Positions 26,084 to 38,600 of a stretch of 64,000 nucleotides of DNA are shown here, piece by piece. The notes below the pieces were generated by a model. That model was not told the DNA's origin. It did not search any database and saw only the letters and a program-made list of their open reading frames with translations. Numbering within the stretch: position 1 is the stretch's first letter; each line of letters starts with the position of its first letter. Source of the stretch: Zonotrichia leucophrys gambelii (lineage: Eukaryota > Chordata > Aves > Passeriformes > Passerellidae); assembly GCF_028769735.1 (NCBI RefSeq), contig NC_088200.1, positions 69,597,268 to 69,661,267 on the forward strand, read 5' to 3'. A program made the translations under genes and the position numbers.

Positions 26084-27395
26084 CAGCAGGGACGCCCTCA
26101 CGCCGGGAACGCGGGTTTGGGTCCAGCGTCAGCCGCACGTTCCCGTGCTCAGCAACGCAACATTTGTGATTTCAGCTCTAAACGGTCTCTGCTTGTTGAG
26201 AAGTGAAGGTGATGGCCAGGAGTGGAAGTGAGCAATTGCAGTTTTTAGCTAATGTGTGATCTCCAGTATGATTCATAAAACAAACATGTATTTATGACTG
26301 CTACAGGCAGCATTGCAGTTTTTAACTGGAATGTGCTGTGGTGTGACACCTTACCAGCCATTTGCTGAGACAGTTAGTTAGTATTCTTTCTAAAGGGGAT
26401 ATTTGTTTAGCTATTTCTATTATATTAGTAATATAAACATGTTGACAGCATAACATGTACATTATATATGGATTTCAATCCTGAGAGACTACCTTCTGTA
26501 TTACATGTGGTTTTTGGGGCATGTGTTTAGGGGATACTTACCACCTCCTTGGGTTGGTGTCTGTATGTAGTTCTCAGGAGTGATGCCAAGTAGTCTCTAC
26601 AGCACCTAAGAGTGAGCTGCTGAAGAAGAGCACAAATCCATGCCCTTGTTAGCTGAAGTCATTGCTAAATAATTCTGAATTTTCATTTTCTGTGCTGCAT
26701 CTTCCTGCTTTTTATGTAACAGTAATTGAATTCGTGGCCAGCTGAAGAACCACAGACACAATTTCAAGTTGCTTCAGTGGGTTTTAGATCAGGTACTGCT
26801 CTCCCCACATGAAATCATCTCAGCAGTTTCAATAACATGATTTACTCCAGTGCTTCCAGACATCATCTGTTATATGTAATTATGTAATTTTTTTCTATGT
26901 ATTTACAGTTGTCAGTAATTTGATTATGGGAAACAGTCATGTGTGTATCACTTGCTTTGCTATCCTCGGTTTTCTAAACACTTTTAAGTCTAAAGCTTTC
27001 ATGATGTCATGAGTTCACTGTTTCTCATGTAAGTTTTGAGTGGTGTCTGATTTTTTTTTTTCTGGCTATAAATATCTTCCATCCACACTCACACAATCTT
27101 AAATCTTTACTTAGAAATATGGAAGTAATTGTGAAGAAATATTTTGGTAATACTTTTTTAAGAAACAAAGAATAAACAAATACTTTTTGTTTGCCTTAAA
27201 GAAGCAGTTTTTCAGCTTGTAATGCTCAGCCTTTACCTTTCTTAGATGCTTTCAAAGAACATTTTGTATACAGTATACTGTTAAGCCAGCTCATGTTTGT
27301 ACCCAGTGAAAGCCTGTCTATTTCCAAGTAATATATTTGGCCTTAATTGGCTTACTCTGTAAAGCAGTTGAATAAATGTTTTCCCTAGAGAACTG
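26084..27395 (+). other. PRRC1: PRRC1 3' UTR
   Basis: AT-rich sequence follows the stop codon. AATAAA occurs at 27171-27176 and 27371-27376, and again at 27636-27641. The second is taken as the likely main signal, with cleavage shortly after, but alternative polyadenylation is plausible. No repeat element was seen inside the interval. Confidence 0.55.
27371..27376 (+). terminator. Likely PRRC1 polyadenylation signal
   Basis: A canonical AATAAA lies about 1.29 kb after the stop codon, with T-rich and TG-containing sequence downstream. An upstream AATAAA at 27171 and a downstream one at 27636 are alternatives. Confidence 0.45.
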
Positions 27396-27639
27396 CATCT
27401 ATTTTAAAGGCTTGGTTTTTATTACAGATAATGAACACCTGTATTGAAGTTGTATTTGCATGGTCAGTTTGCAGGTTTGTCACATACTACAACATGATCC
27501 AGCTCTTAATCTTGATGTCCCTCATTGAGACTTCTTCTTTCCCTGTTAAACCAAAAAGAGGATACAAAGAGGTTTTCTCGTCATTATGCATTAAAGGCAT
27601 CTTTGCATTCACTGTAATTTCAGTTTGCAGTAGATAATA

Positions 27640-30290
27640 AATTGAATGCTGCTGTTTTATCCACTGCTAGCAGCATCCACGATGCAGAGGAGGAGGACAT
27701 GAAGTCATCAGTAGGTTTAGGTGCCCTGGCATGGCTTAAAATTAAAACTGAAGAGGAACAACCCTTTTCTTTATGCCTTCCCTGTCCCTGGCATTCACTT
27801 TTTAAGAGGTGAGAGGAGTAGAGGAAGACAATGTGGTCAAGTGCAATGTTTTTTCTCTGGCTTATGAACATCTCGTGATGTATTTCTGACAGCTCCCAGA
27901 AGAATTAAAATTATTTAGCTTTGCAGCTACCTATTAGTTCTTTCCCTTTGGAGAGCATTATTTGCTTGTGTGTTGCAAAGTCACATCCTCACATGAACAC
28001 CACAAGCTCAGCTTCTTCCCCGAGAGGCCAAGGGAAGGAAAAATGTCTGGACTGTGATCTGGGAGGCCAGAAAGTTGGAAATTGCTTTCTGCATTTTCTG
28101 GAGGCCTTGCTCAGGCTCTGAGTTACATGGATAAATTCTGAATCATATTATGGAGACAGTTCAGCTTTTTTACCACCCCCAGAGTTGTGTTGTGGCCAAT
28201 AATAAGAGAGAAAGCTCAACAGGGGCATTAAATTTGTACACAGATCAACTTAGAAAAGCAGAGACGCACGGGACATGTAACTTTTGTTACAACTCCCAAC
28301 TGCCACATCATGGCAGGGGGTAACTTGTAGGTGCAGCTGCAGAAGCCATTTCTGCTGAGGTTGCTCCAATGTGTCAGAAGAAATCGTAAAAACTACTATA
28401 TGTTTAAATATTATACTACCATTTTTAAACTGTGTTCCACATAAAAAAAAAAAAAACCAGCCAAGCTCTTTGAGTTTGCATTACATAAAGATTTGTGAGA
28501 TCCTTAAACTGAGATTCTTTAAAATTCTGGGAAAAAAAACCTGCATTTGGGGCTGCTTTTGATGAGAAGTTAATTCTCTGTTCCTGGCCTCAGTTTTTCA
28601 TCACGGCATTGCTCAGAACAGCATGGCTCTGAGATGAGAAAAATGATGGGAAAATGATGAGAAAAACCATGGATATAAAATTCCACACACATTTCTGTTG
28701 AACAAAGTCTGATAGCTTTCACCCAGCTGCCTCTCTCAAGATTGCCCCTAAATGTTTGTGAAGGGATGGGGGCGTGTGTGGTCTGATTGAACAGCAGTTA
28801 CAGCTTGGTGGAACATCTTGGTCCAAAATAAGGAACAAAACAGCCTCAATAACTGCTCGTACTCTTTCCAGAGTGTTCTCCTTTAACAAAAGGCTTTCAG
28901 AAATTATAATACCACTCCCCTTTTTAGACCCCTGCTCAATTTGGCAAGATATTGAGGAGTGGCAGAAGAGGGCAAAGGAAAGAACAGGGTCTGGAAGGAT
29001 GAGAAAGCAATCAGGAGAGTGCCAGAGAAATAGAAATATCTGGAGAGGCCTGAATGCAGGAGGATTGCAGAGGGTAGTTGAGAAATCAGCAATCTGGAAT
29101 AACTTGAGTCTGATTGTCAATTTTGGCCAGCTTTTTAGGAGAGCACAAGCATGCAAATATTCCAGCAGAGACACTTAGCACAGATGTGATTCTGTATCTC
29201 TGTCTAATGAAGTTTATAAGTTGCTTTTGATGTTTACCCCCCTCCATGCAGCATGAGGGAAGTTTTTCAGGGGGTGTTTTTCAAGTGGGAGATTTCTGCA
29301 GGATTTCTGTAAGTATAAACCTGTGCAAATGAGAATTTTTGTAACAATTCTTAAGGATATTTGTAGAAGTATCCCCTTTTTTTCATAATAGTAAACTTTG
29401 CAGATGAAAGTAAGGAATTTCACTGAATAGTGTTCACTCCGCAACACAGAGCTCTGTGTGTTTAGTTTGCAATTACATTTAATAATTTTGAGCAAATTTT
29501 TAAAAAGAAAAAAAACTATTTTGTTTATTTCCTACTGTTAGGAACAAGTAGTAAATGACAACATGCTGTATCCCATGAAAAGTTGTTAACAGACTTAAAA
29601 GCAAGAGTAAACTAGCTTCAAACTTGATTAATTTCCTGATGTGGATTTTAACTTCAACTCTTCTATTTGTAAACTATCATGAACTCATATTCTGAAATCC
29701 TGAATCTTGGGAGTAATTTACCTTTGACTTTATGGCTTTGTTCCATCCATAGTTACATAGTTCAGGAAAAAATGTTATAAAACTAATGGTGAATGGATTT
29801 CAAGTTCCTAAAAGGAAAAGGGGCCAATTGGTTTGATTTATCATCTCACTGTGCAGAATTCTGTCAAAGCTTTGGATACTCCAGCCAGCTGATTCTGCTG
29901 GCCAGACTATGGCCTGTCAGCTAAATTGGGAATACACGGAGGAATAACAGGTCCAAAAACACTCAACAGCTACTTCTGAGCTAACACAGGGGGTTCTCAT
30001 GTACTGGATTAAAAGGAGATGGAGCTTTAAGGTTACAGGAAAAAATAAAATACTTAGTGTTGAGAAAGTGATTTTCAGCTGTCTTGTTATTTTACATGTG
30101 TGAGCAAATGTAGCTGTGTGAAAAATAGGGAAGTACATCATAGAAGGTAAAGGAGAAAGGTAAGTTGTTTTTCCAAGATTATGTTGGCTGTTTTAATACA
30201 AAGTGATATGGAATTCTGTGTTTTGCCTGGGCTTTTTTGGTGTTGACCACAAAAACATGCTTCCTGTTAAAGGATGTTCCATGACACGAG
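27640..30290. other. Intergenic DNA downstream of PRRC1
   Basis: No gene or transposon was recognised. A 134-codon + frame (28774-29178) and an overlapping 151-codon - frame (28719-29174) lack recognisable domains. Neither has supporting splice structure, so I treat them as chance frames. Confidence 0.5.
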
Positions 30291-30294
30291 TGAA

Positions 30295-30404
30295 TGTTTT
30301 TGTTTGTTTTGGGGTTTTTTTGGTTTGTTTTTTTTTTTTTTTGGTTTCTTTTTTTTTGGGGTTTTTTTTTTTGTTTTGTTTTGTTTTGTTTTGTTTTGTT
30401 TTTA
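30295..30404. repeat. T-rich/(TTTTG)n tract
   Basis: Poly-T with G interruptions, ending in five or so regular TTTTG units. Overlapping open frames are compositional. Confidence 0.95.
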
Positions 30405-30974
30405 TAAAAAATCTGGTATTGTAAATCACACACCAAAACTTTCAAACTTGTTTTAATCTTTGTTGTCAGGTCAGTGCAACCAGCCTGTGTTTGATAAGGA
30501 TCAAATTAAAAATTAGCTACTGCCGTAGTTTTGTTGTGAATAATGCATTGAATCACTCAGTCAAGTACCTTTGTCAGCTTGATTTTGTATTCCATCAAGA
30601 GTTGTCTGAGTTTTGAAAGTTTTCACTTGCCTTAACTTGAATATTTGTGTATTCATGCCTTGCAGTTGAGTTCATTGCTGTGAGAGGGACCTTAATTTAT
30701 TTTTTCCTCAAGTATCACCTGCTTTCTCTGCTTTTACAATAACTTACTGAATGCACAGTACCCATGGCTCATTTTCATTATGTAATCCTTACACTTGCAG
30801 GAGCAGCCATTGCAGAGCAAGTGCTGAATGCTCTACATGTTCTTGGAAAAGTGCAATTTGTGTGACTGTTTTGACCAGTAGTGGGACTCTCAATAGCTGT
30901 GCCCATCCAACAAGAGGTGAAAAACAGTTTCAGGCACGGCAGCAGGCTTAGAAAGAATTCCCAGGCAGACCAGT

Positions 30975-31056
30975 TATATAATAACACTAATAATATATTA
31001 TATATATTATAGGGTGTGTGTGTATATATATAATATATGTAGTATATTATATAGTT
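30975..31056. repeat. AT-dinucleotide-rich microsatellite
   Basis: TATATTATATATATTA followed by GTGTGTGTATATATATAATA, then further TATTATATAG. This is low-complexity sequence. Confidence 0.85.
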
Positions 31057-31133
31057 GTTTCTATCATTATTATTATTAATTACACTATTAATAGTGGTGG
31101 ACCTGAGATGCTGCTCTTGGATGATAATGCTCT

Positions 31134-31237
31134 TTTAATAATCTGGTGTGAATGAAACAGAAATTAATGACATTACAGTACATATATATTTTCAAGTTCA
31201 TATAGTAGGAAGAAAACATTTCTTGGTAAAAAGAATT
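31134..31237. repeat. Local direct repeat, copy 1
   Basis: It starts TTTTAATAATCTGGTGTGAA and continues through ATAGTAGGA-GAAA-TTTCTTGG. It is matched with moderate divergence at 32518-32625, about 1.4 kb downstream in the same orientation. Confidence 0.75.
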
Positions 31238-32517
31238 ACACATGCAAGGCAGACATTACTAAATACAAAATTACTGAAATTACAAGAATAACTACTGAAA
31301 TTAGTTACTTCGATAAAATGCATTAAAACTAAAAATCAGCAAACCTATGTCTGAAAAGGAAAGGGCAGGAGAATATTTTTAACATAATGGGAGTTGCTGT
31401 AATAAGTCATTGCACTGTTACCTGATTCTTTTTTTTTCTGTGGTTCTCAGGGTTTTTATATCAGAATATATATCAGTATATATATCAGAAGTGAACATCT
31501 CAATATTTAGGAAGTTGTAATTGTGATGAAATAAGCATTGTAAGATTTGTCCCATTATCTGATGCACATGAAAAACAGTATTGGCAAAGTCCATACATTA
31601 ACTGCACAAAGTCATTAATTGCACTTTTAGGAAAAGGAAGCAGAAGGAGTGCTGCCTCTTCTTAGATTGATTTCTAGTAGTGAAGTTTCTGCTGCTATGA
31701 ACGAGAAAGTTTCATCATTTGGCCCACAGAAGACCTCCGTTGCATTTTTGAATTACCTCTTTAATTTACTTTACTAATCTTAGTTTCCTCTCACTGCAGG
31801 CTGTTTATATTCTCAAAACACAATTTTCTCTCTGTTTTCTTCATAAGCAAGTCCACATCTCACTTTTTTGTTGATCGAAACATGACTGGTTTCAGTCAAA
31901 GTCCCAGTCCTTTGCTAGTTTAAATCAGTGTTTAAACAGCAATTCATGTGGGGTGATAAGGTAGCTCCATGTTTTCACTATTTTATTTCATTTAAAGACA
32001 GCAGAGGTCATGAGTGGTTTTTTCCCAAGATCTGCAGAACTGTCTTAACACCAAAGCATTGCTCCCATACATTTAATTTAATAGGGGAAAAAACGTGTTT
32101 TCTTCACAGTTTGCTTTGACTTCTGAGTCATGGCAAAACAAACAAACTGGGTTTGAATCCACATCTTAAAAATCAGTCTAATAAAGCCCACTAAGTTCTC
32201 TGAGAGTTCAGATTTCCCCAGAAATTAATCTTTCTGCTCATTGGCTGTGACCAAACCCACCCTTCTTCTTGGTGCTGGATGAACTCACTGGAAGTGAAAG
32301 AATAGTGAATAAACACTATTCTGTGAGAGCAGATCCTTCCAGTCAGTGTTGACACACGTTTTCAGGATGAACTTGAGCAGAATGTCCTGCCTCTGCTGTG
32401 TCCTTCCAACTGTGGAGTTGCCCAATAATGTTTAAATTTAATTTTTTAATGAAAGGCATGTTGTTGCTGAGAGTTTTTTTAAACCATTCAAAGTACCTAC
32501 TCAGAAAATTCTGGCAA

Positions 32518-32625
32518 ATTTTAATAATCTGGTGTGAATAAAACAGATAAAATAATGCCATTTCAGAGCATATCTTTTTCTGAAGTTTGTATAGTAGGAG
32601 GGAAATGTTTCTTGGCAGAGGATGT
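32518..32625. repeat. Local direct repeat, copy 2
   Basis: This is the partner of 31134-31237. The divergence suggests an old duplication, or two fragments of an unnamed interspersed repeat. Confidence 0.75.
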
Positions 32626-33099
32626 AACTGTGTCTTCTACACATCTTCCTTCTGTGCTTGCAGTTAGCACAATTCATAATCAGCTTTAGTGCTGTAGTTC
32701 TGTATTAATTTTATGGGTTGCATATGCCATGTGCTGGGCCAAAAACATTTTGGCATTTTACGTTCTGGATGTGTAATCCTTGAGTGTGTGTTTTCTTCTG
32801 TGTGCTTCTGTGAAAGGGAGATGAGCTACCCTGAAAACCATCCTGTAATTACCCACTTGAGGGATACTGAGGCCAAAAAACAAGAAAGGGAAATCACAAG
32901 AGGTGCCAGACTCCTGTGTGAGAGGTTGCAGATAGAGCAGCTGCCTGTGTCTGGTGTCTCTCTGCTGAGCACAAACACCTGCATAAATCTGCTGTGTCCT
33001 CCTTCAGCCCAAGCCAAGGGCATTTATTTTGCCATTGTCCAGGCAGAACTGTTGAAAATCTAAAAATAAAAAAAAAAACCCACAAGGCATGTGATACAT

Positions 33100-33311
33100 G
33101 TAGATATCAAGTGAACATGGTGACTTAAAACTTCCTTGCACTGGGGGTGGGGGATCCAAGGCTTCCTCAGGAAGCCCATTCCAATGCCTGACAACCTTTT
33201 GGGCAAAGAAATTTCCCCTAAATTCCAGTCCAAACCTGCCCTGGCCCAGCCTGAGGCCATTCCCAACCCTGCTGCTGTCCCTGCTCCCTGGAGCACAGCC
33301 CGACCCCTCTT
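33100..33311 (-). mobile_element. CR1 LINE, segment 1, including the ORF2 C-terminus
   Basis: The minus strand encodes RFGLEFRGNFFAQKVVRHWN followed by GLPEEALDPP. This matches the well-known C-terminal end of CR1 ORF2 (pattern NFFT-RVV-HWN-LPREVV). It is the 3' piece of a CR1 copy whose 5'-ward parts continue rightward beyond a nested LTR. Confidence 0.88.
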
Positions 33312-33674
33312 TGTGCTGTTGTGAGGGCCCCAGGACGAGGTGAGGGATGAGAATTGACTCCACGTTCTCAGAAGGCTGATTTATTATATAATGATGTTAT
33401 ATTATGTTAAAAGAAAATTATATACTAAAACTATACTAAAGAAAGAGAGACATCAGAAAGCTAGTAAAGAATGAATAATAAAAACCTGTGACAGATTCAG
33501 AGTCTGACACAGTTGGACTGGGACTGGCCATTAATTAAAAATAATTCACATGCTGGATAAACAATTCTCCAAATCACATTCCAGAGAAGCACAACCTGGA
33601 GAAGCTGAAGCTTCCCAGCTTCTCAGGAGAAAAGATCCTGGTGAGGGGATTTTTCAGAGAATGTCACGGTGACA
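33312..33674 (-). mobile_element. Family B LTR nested inside a CR1
   Basis: It matches 25336-25738 through CTGATTTATTAT, AACTATACTAAA, CTGGCCATTAATTA and CAGCTTCTCAGGAG, and ends in TGACA. It interrupts the CR1 reading, which resumes at 33675. I cannot find a clean duplication at its ends, so the borders are accurate only to a few bases. Confidence 0.8.
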
Positions 33675-34013
33675 CCCCCCGGCTGTGCCCTCCTGGCAGG
33701 AGCTGTGCAGAGCCACAAGGGCCCCCCGAGCCTCCTTTGCTCCAGGCTGAGCCCCTGCCCGGCTCCCTCAGCCTCTCCTGGGGCTCCATTCCCTTCCCAG
33801 CTCCGTTCCCTGCCCCGGCCACGCCGCAGCCCCTCCATTGCCCGTGTGAGGGCCCGGAGGTGCCGCAGCCCTCGAGGTGCGGCCTCAGCAGGGCCGGCTC
33901 AGGGACGGGCCCTGCCCCGCTCCTGCTGCCGCCCCCCGGCCGGCACAGCCCCGGGGCCATCGGCCTCTGGGCCCCGGCACCCCTGGGCTGTGGCCGGCTG
34001 CTGCCACAGCACC
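33675..34013 (-). mobile_element. CR1 LINE, segment 2
   Basis: GGCTGTGCCCTCCTGGCAGG, AGAGCCACAAGGG, GAGGTGCGGCCTCAGCAGG and CAGCACCCCC follow the reverse complement of CR1 upstream of the ORF2 C-terminal part. The 225-codon and 155-codon frames here are carried by repeat DNA. The copy at 3704-3965 is the same region in the opposite orientation. Confidence 0.85.
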
Positions 34014-34576
34014 CCCGGGAAGCCACAAAACCAGAGGGTTTGGGGAGAGCTGCAAAGGCAGGCCTCAGAGACAGCGGGACTGTGATTGAAGCTAAGCAGC
34101 AGCCATGAGATTGGTCAGCAGAAAAATTAGGTGCGAATAAAAGAAAGACAAAGAAATGAAAGGACAAATAGAACAATGGTGTGTGTATTAACACTTGTCT
34201 AGAAAAACTCCCTAAGCTACAGATAAGTATATCTAGCAAGATATTAGGAAGTTTTAAGCTTAATAATGGAGGTCTGTGCATTGTGTTTGAAGGCTCATAA
34301 GCAGGGATTGTATTTGAAATAAGCAAGCATTGTTTAACCAAAGGTACGTGTGCTTACAGTGGTTGGACAGAACTACTGTCAGTGTGCTTTTGCTTTGTGT
34401 GATTGGTCAAAACACTTATAAAGTGAGTTGTGACATTGAGTTCTGTGTCTGCTGCCCGGGATGTGAGCTGCTGGCATCTTCCCATTGTCATACCCATGTA
34501 ATGAGAATGATGCTGGAAAATCAAACAGCTCCAGGCAGTTCCTCAGCATTCTCATCCCATTTGTGATTTGTACACA
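34014..34576 (+). mobile_element. LTR-like element, family C, nested in CR1
   Basis: It starts near GGGAAGCCACAAAACCAGAG and ends TTTGTACACA. It has an ATTGG box and ACTTATAAAGTG, a TATA-like box. The same sequence occurs inverted at 43105-43651 with roughly 90% identity by eye. CR1 sequence stands on both sides, so this is an insertion. I found no duplicated target site and no TG at the left end, so the exact borders and LTR nature are inferred. Confidence 0.7.
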
Positions 34577-34750
34577 GACCCTTGTCGGTGATATTTTCCA
34601 GCCCCTTTCCCCCAGCCTGGAGCTCCATGGGGTTGTTGTGAGCCGAGGGCAGGACCCAGCACCTCACGCTGCTGTCCCTCACCGCACTGGCCTGTAGGTG
34701 GTTCCCCAGATCCTCCATGTGGGCCTCTGGGAGGTCGGTAACACATTTCC
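34577..34750 (-). mobile_element. CR1 LINE, segment 3
   Basis: TTTCCAGCCCC, CATGGGGTTGTTGTGAGCC and GGCAGGACCCAGCACCT correspond to the CR1 stretch that normally follows the AGCACCCCC of segment 2. This shows that segments 2 and 3 were once contiguous. Confidence 0.85.
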
Positions 34751-35438
34751 TGTGAAAAACGCCAATCACTTGCTTTTAAAGTTTTAAAAGTTTAATAATA
34801 ATACATGGTTATAAAAACAGTAATATAATTAGAGTAATAACAATTTGGACAATTTGGATTAGGACACTAGAAGACAATAGAAACAAAGAGTTATGGATGT
34901 CCGGGTACCTTTTTCTGGGCAGCATGAGCCCGAAAAAGGACCCACAAAGGGTTAACAGAGGATTAACCCTTAAAAACAATAACCTGTTGCATATTCATAC
35001 ATCTCATACATGATGGATAAATTCCATTCAAGCACAGATTCTGTCTCGTCAGTGTCGGCTTCTTCCTCCTAATCTTGACAACGTCTTCATGCCTGAGCGA
35101 GGCAGGAAAAAGTTCATTTCTCCTGATGATGGGGATATAAATTGTCTTTGTCTGAAAGATTCAGGTGTCCTGTGGCTGCTATCTCAGTGAGAGTCCTTTT
35201 TTAAAAAAACATCTTGCATAGCATAGTTTCTATTTTAACATTATGTTATAACCTAAAACTATATTTAACACACTACTTAAGCAAATTAATACAGCATTAC
35301 TTTCTAACACAACACATACAATATTCATTTTAATATTTGAGAAAAGCCAATCATAAAATACGCATTTTTCACAATGTAACAGCCAAGAAGAGGGATAACA
35401 GCCTGGTAAAACCAATAATAAAATTTGCATTTTTCACA
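34751..35438 (-). mobile_element. Solo LTR, family A, inverted and longer copy
   Basis: It begins TGTGAAAAACGCC and ends TTTGCATTTTTCACA, the reverse complement of the 2082-2695 element. Flanks TTTCC (34746-34750) and TTTGC (35439-35443) look like a 5-bp duplication with one change. Near its right end the terminal motif GCATTTTTCACA occurs twice (ending 35373 and 35438), so this copy has about 65 extra bases compared with the first. Confidence 0.82.
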
Positions 35439-35660
35439 TTTGCCAACTTACAGTCACCTGGGACCTTCCTGGGTTGCCAGGACTGCTGTTAAAAGGATGA
35501 AAGTGGCTCAGTGAGGCCTTCCTCCATCTCCTTCAGGATCTTCGGGTGGATCCCACCCAGCCCCACAGATCTCTGGTTGTCAAAAGTGAAACACAAGTAA
35601 CACAGCACATTACTGACCCCTTCTCCTTGGATAATTTCATCCTTTATTCCATTTCATGAA
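35439..35660 (-). mobile_element. CR1 LINE, segment 4
   Basis: CTTCAGGATCTTCGGGTGGA, then TCCCACCCAGCCCCACAGAT and CTGGTTGTC match the CR1 stretch that reads CTTGGGTGGATCCCATC-GGCCCCATAGA in other copies. The CR1 match fades after about 35650. Confidence 0.75.
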
Positions 35661-38600
35661 GGTGAGTATCGTACCTCAGCCCTTTCCTGCTCCTGTGTCA
35701 CTTCTTTCCCCTGCATCTAATCAAGATTCTCCTTGGCTGTCCTTTGGATGATGAGATATTTTCAAAAATATTTTTGTTTTCTGTTACAGCAGTAGCCAGA
35801 TTAATTTCTGGTTTCTAGCTTGGCCCCTGTGAATCAGGAGACAGAGCACAGGATGGCATAAACCAGTGACACCTCTGAGTATTCTGTGCTTGAGCCTCTT
35901 CAGTTCTGCTTCTGAGTGCTGCCCAGAGGCTGCTTTACTGATGCTTCTTTAACAAAGAATCCTCCTGGTTTATTCACCATGGACACAATCCTGAGGACCT
36001 GGCAATTACTGGCCCTGTTTAAACTGGCCTGCCAAATGAAGAGGCTATAAAAGCTTAGGCAAAACAGGGCAGAAATTGTACTGTCACTGAGAGTACTTTG
36101 GTACTTTTTACTTTGGTCATACACATATATTTATATGAACTTATATATGCATGATTATTAAAATTTTTAATGCATTTTGTATAGTATTTTAAAAAGTGTA
36201 TGTATAAATGCAAATCAGCATCCTCATTTGAATGTTTTGCCTTTTTTTTCCCCTCTGAAGTATAAGAGCTGTGTAGAAGGGACTGTATTGCAAGAACAGT
36301 TCTAAGCTGTAACACACACCCAACCATTCATGGTGCCATGGGCTTCAAGAGGAAAAGTTTCTGCTAAAGGGAAAGAAAGCTGGCTTTGCTGTGATTTTCT
36401 TTTTTTTAATCCAGATTAGTAAAAAGTTTTTTGGCACAGCAAGTCCTTGAAAGTGTCACAGTGGTTTATGGGGTGATAACCTGTTTGCTTCAGACCTGAG
36501 AGATGCTGTCAGTGCTTCCATGTCTGAGGCAAAGTAAGACAAATATAGAATTCCCGCTTCTCTGCTTGTTTCTGTGCACAACATTTTTCATCGTGGTTTG
36601 TAGGCATTTGGGGGAAAGCTTCAGAATTTCATTTCAGATTTCATTTCTCCCGACATACAGACCTGATCCCAATTCATTGTGTGTTTAATTAAAAGTGCTT
36701 CTGCCAAAGTCACACAGCAAATTGTGGTTACTTCCTGGGCTCTGAAGGCTTAGTGAAACATGACCCACTTGTTTCCTTTGGTTTGTATCTCCACACTGGA
36801 TGTTTGGGCTGTGGCAGTGGGACAGACCACAGGGTGTCATTTTGGATAAAGTTAATGTGCTATTTTGCTATCCTCAGTAATGGATTCTGATAAGCATTGT
36901 GGACCTGCTTGTTTGAAGGTCATTTTGACCTCCCTGGAAAACTTGCTCTGCTAAAGCTAAATGTGTTTGTTCTGTGGCAGGAAACACACAGGGCAAAAGG
37001 AGTCAGTGCATTGCAGCACCTGACATTTGCTAATGTGACAGTCACCTGTCACTTGTGTTTTCTGTACAGCTTCTGACAATTTGGAAGTGAGCACAAACTG
37101 TTTTACTCTTTTATTTCTGCGTCTTCGCATGGATTTGCCTTCGGGCCACCATTGAGTCTGAAACCTACCACGGTGGAGCTCCTGTCTCAGGGAGGTCAAA
37201 ACATGTTGCGACCACAAGGAGACCATCCTCTCCCCCATAATCTATCTCCAGGTTAAATATGTTATGGGGTTCTTTTGTGCATTTGTGCATATGAAGATGT
37301 ATGTGTGTCTGTGTGTGCATATAGTTATGTAAGAATGGAAGATAAAACTGGTTTCTTTTTTCTTCTCAAGGAAGGAACCTGACACTTTGTCCTTGAGGAA
37401 AGACAGTGAAAATTTTAGCACCCAAAAATAAACTCCAGTGAATGATGCTTTCACACCATTTTAGAAGATTAGAGCTCTCTTTTTGAAAAGGTTTTTTTTA
37501 TTTTAATGCAGGGAGAAGTCATGGCAGCTAGCAGCACAGATCTGAGGCATAAAGGAGGTTCTTAACAGCCAAGGAAATTTTAACTGCCAGACATCTTATT
37601 GATGTGGTTTTTTCCCAAAAAAAAATTAGTTTCATTATTGCAAATACCAGATTTTAAGTGAATGTAATTGTTTGTCCTTAGATAAAGCTCCTCTCAGGCA
37701 TCCAGAGAGTAACAAATTGTTTCCACATGGTGGCACTGGATGTCAGGGAGAGTGGAGTGGACTAGAGTCCAGCCCTGTGGGGAAAAAATGACTTTAATGA
37801 GCCAGCAGCAGGGAGATAATCTGCCTGCCATGTGACACAGAAGTATCAGGCATGGCTTGAAAACCTGAGCTCTCCTGCTCAGTCATGAATCCGAATGGGA
37901 GAGCTCAGTAATTTTAATTTTAAAAATGCACATTTAGCTGCTTTCAGCGTTAGCAGTGCAGTAAGTTCTGCCTCAAAGATTTTGGTGTGTCCCAAAAAAT
38001 GTTTCTCACTGGAAGTGTTGCCCTTAAGACAATACCTTAGAGATAAATCAGGTGTCTGCTTCCTGTAGCTTGGTCAACTCCTTGTAAAACATACTCCTGC
38101 AGTTTGGTGGGACTGTTGTAAAATCCTATTGAATGTTTCTCTTAAGTTGATAGGAAATGTTCAAAAAGTAAGTTTTGGACCAAGGAGACATGAAAATACT
38201 GAAAGTATTTGGACAGATAATTTTAATCTGGCTGTGGAGGAATCATAAGTAAAATTGGCTTGGTCCATTTTGCTTTATAAATAAACAAACCAAAAAATGT
38301 CTAATAAAAAAATCAAAATAATCATTACTCTGAGATGATACACCTTCCCATCTGCAGGAAATCTCTCAACCTCTTATTCTTCCTGTTGTTACTGAAGATA
38401 TTTCTTTAATTGAAACATTGATTTCTTTTCAAGGCCTCAGAAATATCTTGCTGCCTTTTTTTTTCTTCTTGGATTTTTTAGCATGTAGTGGCAAAGAAAG
38501 GAAAACTCACTGGATCAATAGTGGTACACAGGTATTTTTAAGAAATACTGAAGAAATTAATAAAAATTTAAAATTAAAACTATTTTCAACAGTCCTCTGT

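Noticed and set aside
33664..34341. 225-codon minus-strand frame and overlapping 155-codon plus frame
   Set aside because: Both run through GC-rich CR1 sequence and into LTR C. The shared peptide strings also appear in the CR1 copy at 3704-3965.
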